NCBI GenBank assembly: GCA_008921705.1
Contig: VFFE01007669.1
Coordinates: forward strand, 7,648,760-7,712,759
Length of the DNA stretch: 64,000 nt
Reading direction: 5' to 3'
From: Burhinus oedicnemus
Lineage: Eukaryota; Chordata; Aves; Charadriiformes; Burhinidae
Translations under genes and position numbers: made by a program
Notes under the pieces: generated by a model
Database searches by the model: none
Told to the model about the DNA's origin: nothing
What the model saw: only the letters and a program-made list of their open reading frames with translations
Shown: positions 13,121 through 26,377 of the stretch, piece after piece
Layout of the letters: each line of letters starts with the position of its first letter
Position numbering within the stretch: the first letter of the stretch is position 1

Positions 13121-13820
13121 TATGTTTGCTTCTCCTCCTTGAACACTCCTGTTCCCTCGCTGGCTGTGTCCTGTTCGAGCCCCAATCCTACTGCCCCTCG
13201 TCATCACTCTCTCTTCTTTCTTCCTTGCACATTTCCTTAACAGTTTGCTTTCCTCTTCTTTCCCCTCATGGTAAAAATATGTATTTAGCCTCTGTCATCT
13301 TAAAAATGCCTGATGCTACCTATGCTTCTCCCATTGCCCTTTCTCCTTTTTTCTCCTTTTTTCTCCTTTTTTCTCCTTTTTTCACCTTTTTTCTGAGTTC
13401 TCTGGAGCTGTTTTGCCATCACTCCCTGGTGTCCTTTCCCCCTAACTCTCTTCCAGATTGCTTCCCTCCACTTCCCTCCCCTTGGACTTCTTCAGTTCTG
13501 CTAAAGAACCACCGTCCAAGGACAGAAACGTTGCAAATCTCCCTTACTTCTTCTTAAACTCAAAAACCAGTATAACTTCATCTTTTTTTAGACCACCAAT
13601 TGCCTAGTTTCCTTGCCAGTTGCTTTTTTTTTTTTTTTCCTTGACCTTAGCTTCCAAGTCTCCATCACCTTTTTTCTCCTCTCCACTCTCTATAGAGGAG
13701 GATGGGCCTTCAAGACACCCCTACATTACATTTTCCGTAAGCAGCTTTGACCTATCTTTACATTTGAGGACACCATCCCACTCAACTACCTCCTCATCCT
13801 CTCTCAAACGCTTCCTAAAA
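13121..13820 (+). repeat. Pyrimidine-rich tract
   Basis: About 700 bases are strongly C+T rich on the plus strand, with many TTCTCC, CTTCC and TCTC words and T runs. Two chance open frames (143 and 89 codons) are rich in Ser, Phe, Leu and Pro simply because of this bias. Such tracts can form triplex DNA or act as mutation-prone low-complexity sequence. Confidence 0.7.
13341..13390 (+). repeat. 10-bp minisatellite, five units
   Basis: Four exact copies of TTCTCCTTTT are followed by one variant, TTCACCTTTT, head to tail. The array sits inside the pyrimidine-rich tract and is likely to vary in copy number between individuals. Confidence 0.95.
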
Positions 13821-14739
13821 ACTCGTGGTGTTCCTGGTGACAGGAAAAGAGTTCATCAAAGTGCTGGCACTGAATTGCTCTGCGAGTGAACCTCCTACGC
13901 CCTGGGATAAAAATAAACAACAACAGTCAGAATTATTGCTAAGAAACCATATGCTTCAGATTTTTGGCTATCACCAAAAGAATGGGAATTGTTGGTACTC
14001 TGGGTCCCACAGAATCAAACCACACGTAAAGTAAAAATAATAATAATAAATTTTTCAGATAAGTTTGAAGTACAGACAATCTGATGAAGTGCATTGGCTG
14101 TATTTTTCAATTCTTAGCAAACTATTTTAGATTGTTAAAGTATCTGTTATGTTATTTTTCCTCCCAACTCAGAGCCCCAGACAGCTGGAGGTGTTTAAAG
14201 GAAAAAGTAATGTGCATTTTTTCCACAATATGTAGAATTCCTATTCTTATATTAGTTTTTATTCTTAGAAGCTCAAGCTGAAATTTGAGTTCCACTGCAA
14301 TGCTCCCACTAATTGCCTTGAATAATTCAAATTTTACCACTCTCAAGGGCACAACTGGAGCCAGACTGTTATAAGCCATATTTGTTACCCTGGAGCCAAC
14401 AAAATAAGTATGCTTTATGCTGTAGAGCACGCTGAGCTTAAGTTACATTATTTTGTTTGTTTCGAATTTAAGACGAGTGAACAAAATCACAGTGGATTGG
14501 CTTGTCAAAGGAGCCTACCAACAAACACAGAACAAGCCAAATTTTACTTTTAAAGCAGCAGGAATACGTCAAAATCACAGTGCAACCCTGAAAATTGTAC
14601 TTTGCCGAACAAAATTAGAAAAGGCCTAAACTGTGGGATCTCTCTATTTTTGGCTCAAGAGAGACATTCTGAAGCTGCTGCTGATTTGAAATGGGTCCTG
14701 AAGAGAAGGAAGGAAGGAAATTAGAATTTTTTTTAACTT
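13821..14739. other. Gene-free stretch
   Basis: Small AT-rich frames only, with a short AAT run near 14037. Nothing else could be recognised. Confidence 0.5.
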
Positions 14740-15060
14740 ACAAAATTGTCTTGCCTGTGTAATAACACTGAGCATGACTGTCACTCTGAAGACATATTAG
14801 CTCATTTAGGTAATTAGTGTGAGCAGCATGTTTCCCTGCTTATTCCATTCAATTATAGGGTGCTCACTTTGTCATTACTGGAGTATCTTAATGTGACTTG
14901 TAATTAGTGTAATTACAATCCAATGTTAATTATATCTGCCACTTAGACATAATTTTATATAGTAATGGTCTTATTCTCAATAACCTTATTATGTTGTTTA
15001 TTCAAACAGGAATTTAGCCTTCTTTCATGCGTCAAATATGGAGATTACAAAAAGTACCGC
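14740..15060. promoter_or_regulatory. Homeodomain-motif-rich block, likely conserved non-coding element
   Basis: This AT-rich block carries repeated TAATTA cores. The 11-mer GTAATTAGTGT occurs exactly twice, at 14810-14820 and 14900-14910. The second copy runs into another TAATTA (TAATTAGTGTAATTAC), and TTAATTA follows near 14926. Clustered paired TAAT sites are typical of enhancers of developmental genes. No coding frame or repeat explains the block. The call is inference from motif density and needs an alignment. Confidence 0.3.
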
Positions 15061-18059
15061 CTGTCATTTTTGTAGTTATGACTAGGGGATCTTTGCATTG
15101 CAAAATCATATTTGGGGCAATCAATGAATGGAGAAAACCAAATTATAGAGACTGATTATTAGAGACATGCTGAACTAACAAAAACTGTTAGCACAGGAGC
15201 CACATTAAGACATACTCTGGTTCACGAGCGCCGCAGAGAGAGAGGTCAGTGTCCGTAAGTTAACCAGAGAAGAAGAGACTGCAATATATGAAGTATTCGG
15301 GGTGGTGTATATACTTCTAGTGGTGGTATTGCTGTTTCTCTTATCTGCAGGGTAATAAAATAGTAAGACTAGATGTGCCGAATGATGTTCCGGGGAAAGC
15401 TTCTCAATGGCAATGACACCTTTTAGCACGGGGCTCACGCATCCGATAAGGGGCTTTATTTTTTCAACAGCATTCTTGGGGGTCCAGGCACACCGTGGGT
15501 TCAGTTCAGACAAGGCGTGGGGGTTTGGACAGTCCTCGCCGCTTCCTGAGCTTTGCTTCACCTTGCGGCGCTGGGCTTCTTCTGGATGAAGCAAAACTGA
15601 AAGCCATGCCCCAGGAAAATCCCTGATGTTCTCCCGTGGCACCAGACCACAACGAGTCAGAATAAAAAGCCACCAAACGCGGCCAGCGGGCTCTCAGCAC
15701 CATCTTGCTCTACAGATCTGCTCCCACTGGGCCCCACCACTTGCTGCTACAGCCCTAAGCTCATCGGACAGTAAAGACAGAGTCGTTCTGTAAAACAAGG
15801 TTTTCTTGGAATTAGCCCCAGACTGGAATAAAATCTTTCTGGAAGAAAAGAGTGCTCCAGACCCAAATCACACCCTACCCCATGCGTTCTTACCTGCTAT
15901 CTCTAACATACACAGTGTTATATATTTAGATTAAAAAAACCCTAAAAGAGCCAGTCAAAACATTGCACATATTTCTCCCTCCACAGAGGCCCGAAAGGAC
16001 AAGTAACACATGACAAATATTAGTCAAGTTGTTTAATGCACGACGTTGAAGAGTGGCATAAGAACCGGAGGAGCGGAGAAGGGAATTTGGCAGCTCTCTG
16101 GGAGATGGAAACCGAGATCCCTCCTAATCCATGTCTTTTACTGAGAGCCTGAAAAGGGTTTCAAGCTTTGAGCTCGCTCTTCGGAGGCTAATGAATCATT
16201 CAGATTTCCATGGCTCAGGGTGATGTCCCAAGACAGCTGGCAGCTTTCTCTGAGCTTAAGAAAATCAAGAAGTTTCAAAATGAAAGCAGAGAGTCAGTGA
16301 AAATAAAAGTAAAGCAGGGGCATGTATACCAAAGAATGGTGTTATCACAAACCCAGCTGGATAACCAGGAAACATTCTCCAGTACTGAAGAGAAGCTTAA
16401 GGAGAAAAGTCCTATGTTGTGAGTTAAGCCCTCTCCTTTGCTCTCTGCTGCTGAAAAGCCTTTCTCCCAGGTCCGTGCGGTTCTCCACGTCACCGATCTC
16501 TGCCTGTTACCAGACACGCAATCCAAATTCAAAGGTTTGCTCTTGTTCGTCTTTCCAGCTACCGCCTTTTGGAAAACATGTGTGCACGGGCAGGTTCCCG
16601 CACGAGCTACTGGAAGCGAATTCTGCTTCTGCCTTAGGCCCCTCCGAAAGGCAACGAATCTCTCATTTTTCTCAGGATCACACACAGCTTTGGAACTATT
16701 CTAGCAGCCTCACACGCAAGGCGTCGCCTTAGCCCCTTTATGTTTCTTCCACATAAAATAGAATTATTTTTACTATTAAATCTGTTGCATTAAGTGGATA
16801 CAAAATCTGCTTAGATTTACTGTAAAACTGTCAGGCATCCTAGTATCACTCCATTGAAAAAAGAAACCAAATGTAAGATATTTATTGACATTTTAAAAAT
16901 GCTTCAAAGGAAAAACTAAAATACTTTGCTTGTTGTTGTTTCAGTGGTTGCACAGAACACATCTGGGTTATCACAATTCCATAATCCCAAGGTTCTTTCA
17001 ACAAGACAGTTCTTATTATAGGAACTTCATACATGAAAGCATCTCAAATACAACAAATTATTTAGTGCACAACATTGCTTAGGTAGATACCTTAGTGTGA
17101 TGAAATCAAATATATCACTTGGTCATGCAATAACTATAATCTATCCTTCACCCAATATAAATCCTACTGGTACCAGTGATTTCTCGCTGGCTACCAATTA
17201 AACCATGTTTCTGCCAGTAATGCTCAGTAAATAGACAGGCATACCTGGTTTACTTACTGCTTTTTTTTTTTTTGTAAACTCAAAGTCCATCTCCTAATAG
17301 CAGGCAGTGAATTTACGGTTCTCCAGTGATTGAAGTCACTCAGTCTTCAGTCCTGTGCATTGTAAGACCACACGAGGACTGCTGTAATCACCTCGAAAAG
17401 CACCGCCTGTCGCATTTTATTGCTTAAATACAGGCAGCAGGGGCATCTCTGGAATGTGCGTTCAAACCAAGGCCTCTCAGTAACTATTAACCAGCAGCTA
17501 TCCTAACCAAATTCTCCCACTTTCTTTGGTAACCGAAAGGACACAGCAGGAAGAGCAAGTCCGCCGTGTAAGAAACGTCTCCTGTCTCTGACCACCTTCC
17601 TGTCCTGCTAAAACCATGCAAAGTTACGTGTGATAAGAGGTTAATTCCCTACCTTTTAGTATTTTTTATAAACCAAGTGCTGTTACAGGCCGCTACAGCT
17701 ATAGGTGAACTATGCTCGAAAATGAATTCAAGATGATTGGAAAAGGAGAATTTTGTGCTAGCTCTTCATACATATTCTTAACCCTAGGACAGACTGGGAG
17801 CTGGTGACACCTCCAGGAATCATTTCCTACCTGGATTCGCTTGTTTCCCTTGGAGAGGTCAGAAGTGACCACATAGGGGCCCACTGCACTGGTTACGTTG
17901 CCTGCTCGGGAGGGATTTTGAAGGCAACCTCCAGGATGGGTTTCTGTCTTCCACATAGCGCCCCAAACAGCAGGGTTTGCCCACCAAAGGAGGCAGCCAA
18001 AGATGACGGGGTCCATTCACCAAGGAGGGATAAAGGTCCATCATGGTGCTTCTCAGAAA
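15061..18059. other. Gene-free stretch
   Basis: Overlapping frames on both strands at 15205-15703 and 16275-16732 (up to 145 codons) lie in slightly GC-richer DNA. None is recognised and the mutual overlap argues for chance. A T run lies near 17262. Confidence 0.5.
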
Positions 18060-18320
18060 GGTTTCCTCAGATACTGTCCTGAGACTTTCAGGGAAGAACT
18101 TGTCACAGTCTCTGTAGGTAAATTATTCCAGTACTTAACTACCTTAGTATTAGAAACTGTTCCCTCGGTTTTTAACCAACTCTTCCCTGCTGTGATTCTT
18201 TGAGATCATTACTCTTCTTCTGTCACAAGGGGCATGGGGAACAGATTGCTTCTTGTCTTCTCGCAGCAGCCTTTTCCATACTTGAAGACTGTATTACTCT
18301 CATTGAGTGTCCTGAAACTG
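18060..18320 (-). mobile_element. Ancient CR1/L3-like 3' end, highly diverged
   Basis: Read on the plus strand, the word order matches the reverse complement of an old CR1-type 3' end: CACAGTCTCTGTAGGTAAAT, TTCCAGTACTTAACTACC, GTTAGAAA-like and TTTTTAACC blocks, ATTGCTTCTTGTC, GCAGCAGCCTTTTCCATACT and TTGAAGACTGTATTACTCTC. Drift is far greater than in the other copies and no octamer tail is left, so it is much older. Boundaries are approximate. Confidence 0.65.
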
Positions 18321-21300
18321 GAGGAGAAAACAGTGCTAGAACTAGATCTGGGAAATATGCTCAACCTCTTCGTTCTTAGGCTCTTCCCATTCATTCCTGT
18401 AGCCTCATTCCCTCTTAGTCACCTTCTGCACCCCGTGGTCCTTATTTCAGCAAAGATTGCATTGCTTTGCCTCCTCAGCACCACGCTAGCTCCTGAGCCA
18501 CCCACATCCCCGATCCCACAGCTAAGGATGTAAAACTAGAGATGGAGTATCATCAGCGGGTCATCCATGAAGGCACCAGCAAACACACTGAGAGCTACCA
18601 GGGAGCTCACGGGCAACCAGCAGAGTCACCTGGAGCATGACCGTACCTCTGAAGCTGGGCTACGATGACGACAAGTGGCAGCGATGCTCCACCAGCGGTC
18701 AGGCGTCCTGTCAAACAGCCTGCATCTAAGCAGCCAATCCCCGTCTTCTCGTACAGCGCCACAGTAACCGTACTGTCAAGTCCCAAACAAGTGATGAATG
18801 ACGTCAATTACTGCACTGCAGACATACAAGTCACACTAATGCGCAGCAAATACAGCACTCCTTTAATTACAGTTACAGACGTGTACATTTGTTTTTCTTA
18901 GTAATTAAAATGTTCTATTGTACTTAATACTGTTATCTGTATTCTTTGGTTAAGTGCAATTTAATTTGCTTTCTTAAGAAAGCTGGGTATAATTTAAAAT
19001 TACAAATAGATCTCTTTCGCTAATATTCTTTTTCTAATGCTACTGCTTTCCACGACTGCAGCTTTAGAACACAGTAACTTCTCCTGAGTTTGTTCACAAA
19101 GTTTCTAGAAGGTAATGCTGTTCTAAAACTCAAGAAAACATTTATTTGTAATAGGTTCAGGAAAAATTCCTGGTTGCTAAAGTACTTAATGCGGTAAATG
19201 AGGTACCTGAAGCGTTTGCAAGGCAAAGGAGCTTTCGGCAGGAAAGCAGAGGTTGCACTAGGGTACTCCCTCGAGCGCCCTGTTCAGAGCCCACGTGCTG
19301 CAATTAACTCAAGAACAGCTGAAGGAACTCCCCTTGAGCCCTCTAAGATGAAAAGTTCCCCTGCAAAAGGGGAAACATTTCAGGATATTCCACAGTTGAG
19401 GAAAAAAATCGCAGTGGTGATGGAAGCAGCTCAGTCCCACACCCACCTGCCCAGGGAAGCGGAGACCCTTCTTACTTATCATTTCTTTATTGCAGCTCAC
19501 AACCGCACGTGGGAAGGTGCAAATATAAATTTGGTCTGTCGTTAATGTTATTATTAGTTGCCTTGTCACAGCATAGAAATAATTTCTTCCCTGCGGGAAA
19601 TTATTATATTCCTGTTCTGCATACTGTCCCCTCTGCGGCCACAACCCATCCATAATCAGCTCGCCCAGAATGATCGAGGATGGAAAAAGTTACAGGAAGG
19701 AAAAGTATTTCAGCAGACATTCAGGGATGAAATACTGCAGACGGTAGTACTGACTACCATACATCCTACACAAACCAGGAAGATATCCAGACCAAGAGCT
19801 CTAAACCACAGTTTGGCTGACTTGCATTTCTAGAGAAAAGAGATTTTTTTTTTTTTGTAAACAGCATGAGCGAACAGCGGGCTCTTACAGACTCTCGAAG
19901 AATGTCCTCGCTCGTGTTTGCTGTACAGTGAACAATTCATTTCGAAACGCGCTCGCCCCGACGGCTTGCCAACAGCAGACTTTCTCCATCTTACGGTGTC
20001 CCAGAAAGCGGGATATTGTGAAAGCCTTCACAAGGGACGGCCTGTTTTAATCTCAGCTGTCATTTCCAATACAGTTTAAGTTTACGCAGTCTCTCTAGGA
20101 AGGATGGAGCAATGTTTAAACATCATCCACTCCCTTCCTGTAAATTCTTACACTGCTTTTAATCTTTATCTCAAGCTGGAGAATCTCAAACTGAATCTGA
20201 GCTCCTGTTCTCCCTCTATGACTCATTCGTAGAGCACAGAAATAATAACACCGATATTCACTTAAGAGGTTACGGTCCGGTCCAGATTCACAAACTTTCA
20301 TATTTTCTTAGTTCAAGAACTGGAATTTCCCCAGCCCACCTTTCATGCACAGGCTCGACTATGGAAATACTCTTCCAAAGCAGATTTTTGCTTAATATGA
20401 AACGCAATGCTATTCAAACCCAAATACCAATACCAATATTATCTCGAACCAAACAGATTCAGACATTATGCCAGAAACCAGCTGTCTTGCAGGATTACAA
20501 CTTACAGGCAGGGAAAGAGTCACCTCCCGCATTCAAAGAGTTATGGAGAAGTTGCTCCCAGCCCTTGGCTGTGAGCTTGAGACCCACGCTGCATCACCTT
20601 CCCCTCCACCAGCTGCGCTTATATTTCCCTGGATACACGGATCCTGCCCCGGTTCGCAGGTTATTCTCAGATTCAAGGAGACCCAAACCTTACAAAATAA
20701 TAATAAACATCACAAAGCCTCACGGTATAGAAATAGAAATAGAAAACTGAGGGAGGAAGGCGGTGCGTTAATTCAGCATAAACCCTCTTACTCCCACAGA
20801 AGATGTATCAAAACCCACACAGTTAACGAATTAAGTCTGCATTTGTAATGAGGTTAAATGAAGCAAGATTGGCTCGCTACTATGAACATTTCACACTATT
20901 TTAGTGACAAAAAGGTAAACTCTCAAATGGAAAATTTACAAACAGGATTAGCACATGTAACTCCCATTAACTAGTAGTTTCAGGTACCTAAAAATCTTTG
21001 CAAATCTCTTAAAACAACCATTTTTAGCCAAACAGTTGGAAAGGGAATTTACTTCATTACCAAATCTTTTGCTCTGCATGTCGAGAAGCCAGTTTTCATA
21101 CAGGTATCGTTGCTGCACATGGTTAACAGGCCTTCATAATTTAAAACCAGAAAAGAGGGACAACCATATCCTGCGTATGTGATAGGTGTCAGCCCAGTAT
21201 AACGTGAAGAACCTAAAGCACCGCACTGTGCTGTCCTTTACGCCAGTACTTGCATTTACGATGTGTCAACCAGCCTAGCAGGGCTTTGTATTTCATTAAA

Positions 21301-22099
21301 ACCTTACCGTGTCCCCAGGGGACTGCAGCCCAAAACGCACTGCCTACGCCAGCCGCCTTAACGTCACGTGTTAAGGACACATGGCTCACCAGGATGGACC
21401 CTTTCTGAACACGCCACGAGCGACTTACTCTTTCAGTTTTCTTTTTATACCCAGATTTTCCTCCTCTTGCATGCTTAAGCTCCAAGCAACTCATCTACCT
21501 TTCTCCACGACAACTTCCCAGCTCTTCAGAGAGCACGTCGAGGCAAATGCTATCATAGCCAAGGAAGGAAGCAGCGCTCTGAATTTAAATCAGCGTCGTT
21601 TAAGCCCTCCAGCAAACAAGACCTGAGCTGCAGGCTCTCCTCTGCGTCGCTGCTTCCCAGCCATCGCCACCCTCACGTGAAAGAGCTCCTCCTGCCACGA
21701 GTCAACGGGACTCCTTTGACCCAAGTCGCTGGGAACCCATTGGCGCAGCTGGTGAATTTGCCCCACTTGCTGTTATTGAAACCTAAACAAGAAAGGCACA
21801 GACGCAGAATTCATTTCTTTTTTGTTGGGTTGCTTGTTTGGGTTTTTTTTTTCCTGGCAAACAAAACACCGCCAGAATACTCTATTGCTGCAATACTCTA
21901 ACCTCGAGTTTAACTCAGCCAGCTGACACATACTAAAGTTACAACTTGTACTCCCAGCACCAGGATTTTAACACGTGCTAGTTAACCTCTGTTAAAAATT
22001 CTCCTCTTTTCCCTCGTGGCTGCAGGGACATATGTTTTCCCACAACGTGCAGTCGTGGTATAAAAGTAAGAGCCCTCCTGGTCTGCAGCTCATCCACCT
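18321..22099. other. Gene-free stretch
   Basis: Frames up to 129 codons (20361-20750), none recognised. A T run lies near 19847. No repeat family could be identified. Confidence 0.5.
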
Positions 22100-22470
22100 G
22101 AACTGCCCGCATTAATCCTTTCTCTGTCCTAGGAGGAAGGGATAACGTAATTAATACATATATACAGTTATGTATAATTAATAATACAGCAAAAGCTTTC
22201 TCCTCTGAAAAGCAACAGTTAGATACCCAAGCTCTCTGTCAGGCCACATAATATACTTTGTAAAGCACTTTGCAATATGTACAATTTCAATTTTCCAGCA
22301 GAGACCAAAACAAATTAGCAGCTCGTATTCCTCTGTGCTTTGATAATAATTTGCTTCCAGTTCTGTGTCGGTGATCAGGGTTAGTGTAATGAGGGGCAGG
22401 AAATAGTAACATCCTAATTAAACTGGGGTGTATAGGAAGTAAACCATAAATCAGCTAGTTAGCTGGAGCT
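22100..22470. promoter_or_regulatory. Possible conserved non-coding element
   Basis: A dense run of developmental-factor-like words: CGTAATTAATAC, TATAATTAATAATAC, GCTTTGATAATAATTTGC, CATCCTAATTAAACTGG and AAACCATAAATCAGC. It is non-repetitive and has no convincing frame. The texture is enhancer-like only; conservation cannot be tested here. Confidence 0.2.
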
Positions 22471-25400
22471 CAGTGGGCAGTATTCCTCCCATGTGCTGAA
22501 AAGAAATGAATTTTAAAAAAATAGTAATAAATTAAAAGCCAGAGCAGAAACAGAAAGAGAATTGCTTTGACCTGGCTGATATTTGCCCAAGTTCGTTTTC
22601 AAAATCTTTTCCAAGACTGCACGCTGTTACTTAGTACGTACGGGTTCCTAGATGCCACAGAGAACAGTATATTCATCCCCAAACTTAAAGATGTACTTTC
22701 TTGTTTGGGGGACCAAGAAGATGATGCACAAGTTGCATTCTCCTTTATGAAATTAAGCTACTTTAAATTTACACCAACAACCCCTGTACATTTGTGGGTC
22801 AAGAAACAACTGGCCTCAGCCAAAACCTACAACAAAGAACAGCAGCGTCAGCAAAACTATACTTTTCACTAAGTTCACCTGCAGCACTTAGAGAAAAATA
22901 TACTTACTACATAAAGTATGTCTTACCTGCACAAGGAAGTCTCTGTGCTCTCCTCTAGTTACATATGCAGAGCCCCCAGAGTGGAAGCAGCATATGCTTA
23001 TGGAAGGACTTTTTCTGCTGGCTTAGTAACACCAGCTTTTCGGAACGTAAGCGAAGCAGACAAGAGCTCCTTGGTCGGGGTAGCTGCATCCCCATCACAG
23101 ACTTTTGCACAGTGATATCATCTGGAGGCATGAATTTTTCACAATGGCAGCAAACAGGGCTATGCCAGCAAAACGCTGCAACGAGGCCACATCTCAGTCT
23201 TCTCGCACCACAAGGGGAAACCGCACGTGTCTATCAATGGGAGGGAGAGGAACAAACCCAAAGAGCCAAAATGCTTCAGGAGGATCAGTCCCTTTTATTT
23301 TGGGGTTTCCAGCTGGCTGGCTGGAGAAAAACTTATTATTTCCACAGGAAAGTTATCACGCAAGCCCCAGATCCAGAACTGTAAAGGCATTCATGCAGCA
23401 CTTTTGGCAAACATATGTGCACCTTCAGGATCAGGACTTCAGCATTGCCACGTTCAGGCTTTTCCCATATTGCCTCCGGTTATTACACTTCTTGTTTTAT
23501 TTGGATATAAACTTGCTTAGGTGGCTTACATGAAAAATTGTGCTGAAATAATAGTACCAGTAGGCATAACACCAAATATCAATAGAAAGATCATAGATCT
23601 TCACAGTCATTCAAGGAAAAAAAAAAAAAGCTTGAAACCAAATTGAAAACTTTCTCTCTTTCCACCACAGAAAGATTTTCTGGGGATCTGCAGATCATTA
23701 AGGGTTTTTCCAGCTCAACTCAATAACCCCCATTTGACTCTGAGACCTACACATGAGGACTGCTGTGCACGCGCCGTTTCACAGCCATAACTGGTTTCTC
23801 TTCATCCTTTCTGAAGCTTTCAGTCTTATCAATGAACAAAATCAGTTAAAGTTTTTGAAGCTACTCGAACATGAAAAAGAGCTAAGTGTCTTCAAGTAAA
23901 CACAAGAAGAGCTGAAATATCTCAAAGTCCAGAAGACCTCTGCGATGAAACTCCAGAAGCTCAATGTATCACCGCTCTACATGACAGAGATTGGGGGTGA
24001 TATCCTGAAAAAATCCCCTGCTGTGCTGCGTTAACATTAAATATCCAGCAGAGCGTTTGCCCTGATCTATCAGGGAGCCAGTCTGAATTTAGTCTTCATC
24101 CATCATTTATCTGATATTAAGATCTATTTATTTCAAAACTGACTTTGTAGCTTCAAGTATTACATGGTATTTCTTCCAAATAAATAGCATATTTGGTGCT
24201 AATAAATCCCCTGGGTTGCTGTCATTGGCAGGTCTAATATCTCATGTAAATAATACATACAAGATGTCCTCTTAAATCAAGTGTTAGACCATGATATTAA
24301 GACTTCTGCCTGAGGGCTCTAAACCCCTATGTAATATTCATTATAATTACTTCATTAAGCCTGCTTCTTTAGTACCTTTACACCAAAGCAATATCACTGA
24401 AGGAATTTGAAGGAATCACCTAATAATACTACGGTAAGTCACAGGAGGGTCGGGACCTGTTTCTGAAGCATCCCAGTAAACGTCCTTCAGAACCAGTTAA
24501 AGACAGACCGCAGTCCCAAAAAGCTGAAAACTTGGGGTTTCAGACCCCGTCCATTCCATGAGGTTTACGAGCGGAGGCTGATGGTGTGAAGTGCTGAACA
24601 TTCATTTCAAATGATTTCACATTGAGCCAAGCACAGCTCCTGCAACGTGCTCCCAGCAGAGGCAGGAGGACTTACTCAAACTAAGGTATGCTGCTCACAG
24701 CTCCACTGTCTCTTGTACTAAATTTGTGGTTTACAACATTCACAGAAAGAGCAAATCTATAAAAGTTAAGACGAGTGACCATTTCCATGGCCTGTGTCAT
24801 GCTGCGTGGGACACTGCTCATCCAAAACATCAGGAGTAAATACACAACTTCAACAGCTCTCTTGGCTTGGCCAGACCTGGGGTGTATCACCTGCATCAAA
24901 GCTAAGAGCAAATAAAGCAGAGTTTATTACTGCATATAATATTAACAGTGCATATTATTATTTCTTGTTACTGTTTTGTTCCAAAAATTGGTATTTCTAA
25001 GCAAACATCTTTTTCAACATGTCTTAGATCTGTGGTGGAGCTGACACCATCCGTCAAAACATGATATCATGTTTAAGGTAGTAAATCCAAAAGGATTAGA
25101 TAATCCATTATCTGCTGGGAAATTCCTAAGCGTCTGCTGTCCAGCAGGTTGTGGGATTCCCAAAAGTAGGGCAGTCATGCCTAAACAGTAGAGGTCTAAC
25201 CACAGGTGGTAACATAGGCTGCCCCGTTGTGAAACGGCACCTCTCCCAGCTGGTCTTACCCCAAACCTCTTGTTAACCCAACAGACCGAGACCTGGAAGT
25301 CAACGTGATGCAAGTTTTGTGTTCGGATGGCTAAAAAACCCCCAAGAATGTTGTTTCGTGAAGAGTCCTGTGTTTGCGACATTTTTTTTGCCCTCCTATG

Positions 25401-26377
25401 TCAGTTTAGTCCCGTATCAGACAAGAGGGATCCTCTGGAACTGTGGGGAATGTCCTGATGATCTCGCTAGGAGTTACTCACTCCCTCCTGTCAGATACAT
25501 ATCAGTACATAGAAAGAAAAATACAGTTCTCATCATTCTTCTATCCCCAATATTAAACTAGAGAGGAAAAATGTGTTGGTCAGGAGAACTTGGACTACTA
25601 CATAAATTCTCGCATCCACAAACTACCTGAGAACATTGGCTGGCAGAAGATATTGTTGGTATTGCAAACACATTAAACAGCGGTGATGGATTTGAACAGC
25701 ATTTAGCCTTCAGCTAATGCAGGTAAGTTTAAGACGTAAAATGTGCCTTTCCATAAGAAATCAACAGGAGTACCTACCTAATCTGCTTAAACTCTCCATA
25801 GGAGTCCTTATTTGCATACATTTTCAAAGGCTTTTTGAAAACAGAGCCTTTATTCTGCCACGGCCCCAGTCAGGATTGGCACTCCGCTGGCCTATGCTTC
25901 ATTTATACAACAGTACACAAACATTTCCCTGCCGTTGTACCCCGAATGGCAAGTTACAGGGGATGAACACGGGAGAAAGACACAATGTGATATAGGATCT
26001 TAGATACATTATCTAACCATAATTTTATTTTTTCCATTTCAGTCTTCAATTTTCTCTAACCTGGTTTCAGAAAAGCATCATGCTGACATGGGATGAGGTT
26101 AAAATAAGAAGCATTAGTAGCCCCAGGGTTCAGCCCAAGACACAAAATACCAGCCTGAAAAGCCACAGAGATATTTGAAAAGCCACCAGGTAAAGCCTGA
26201 ACAAAAAGGCCTTCTCATAACATGCAGTAACCACCACAGAGGCCAGACCTTGTCTAGAGTGATCTGTTCAAGCACAATATAAACGTTAACAAAAATACAT
26301 ATTTGGATTCCTTTTCAACACTGTGCTCTCCTTCACAGCTCTCTTTTTAGGATCTTTGTGGCATTTCTTGAGTTATC
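22471..26377. other. Gene-free stretch
   Basis: Frames of 97-142 codons overlap in three plus-strand phases at 22.9-23.5 kb, a sign of chance openness. A frame at 22567-22872 (101 codons) is not recognised. An A run lies near 23619. Confidence 0.5.

Noticed and set aside
17410..17440. Word TTATTGCTTAA resembling a microRNA seed region
   Set aside because: The downstream bases differ and no matching hairpin arm was found nearby.
23811..24031. Lys/Glu/Leu-rich frame broken by one TAA at 23897
   Set aside because: It looks like a coiled coil with a single stop, but one stop in about 75 codons is ordinary in AT-rich noncoding DNA. No family is recognised.
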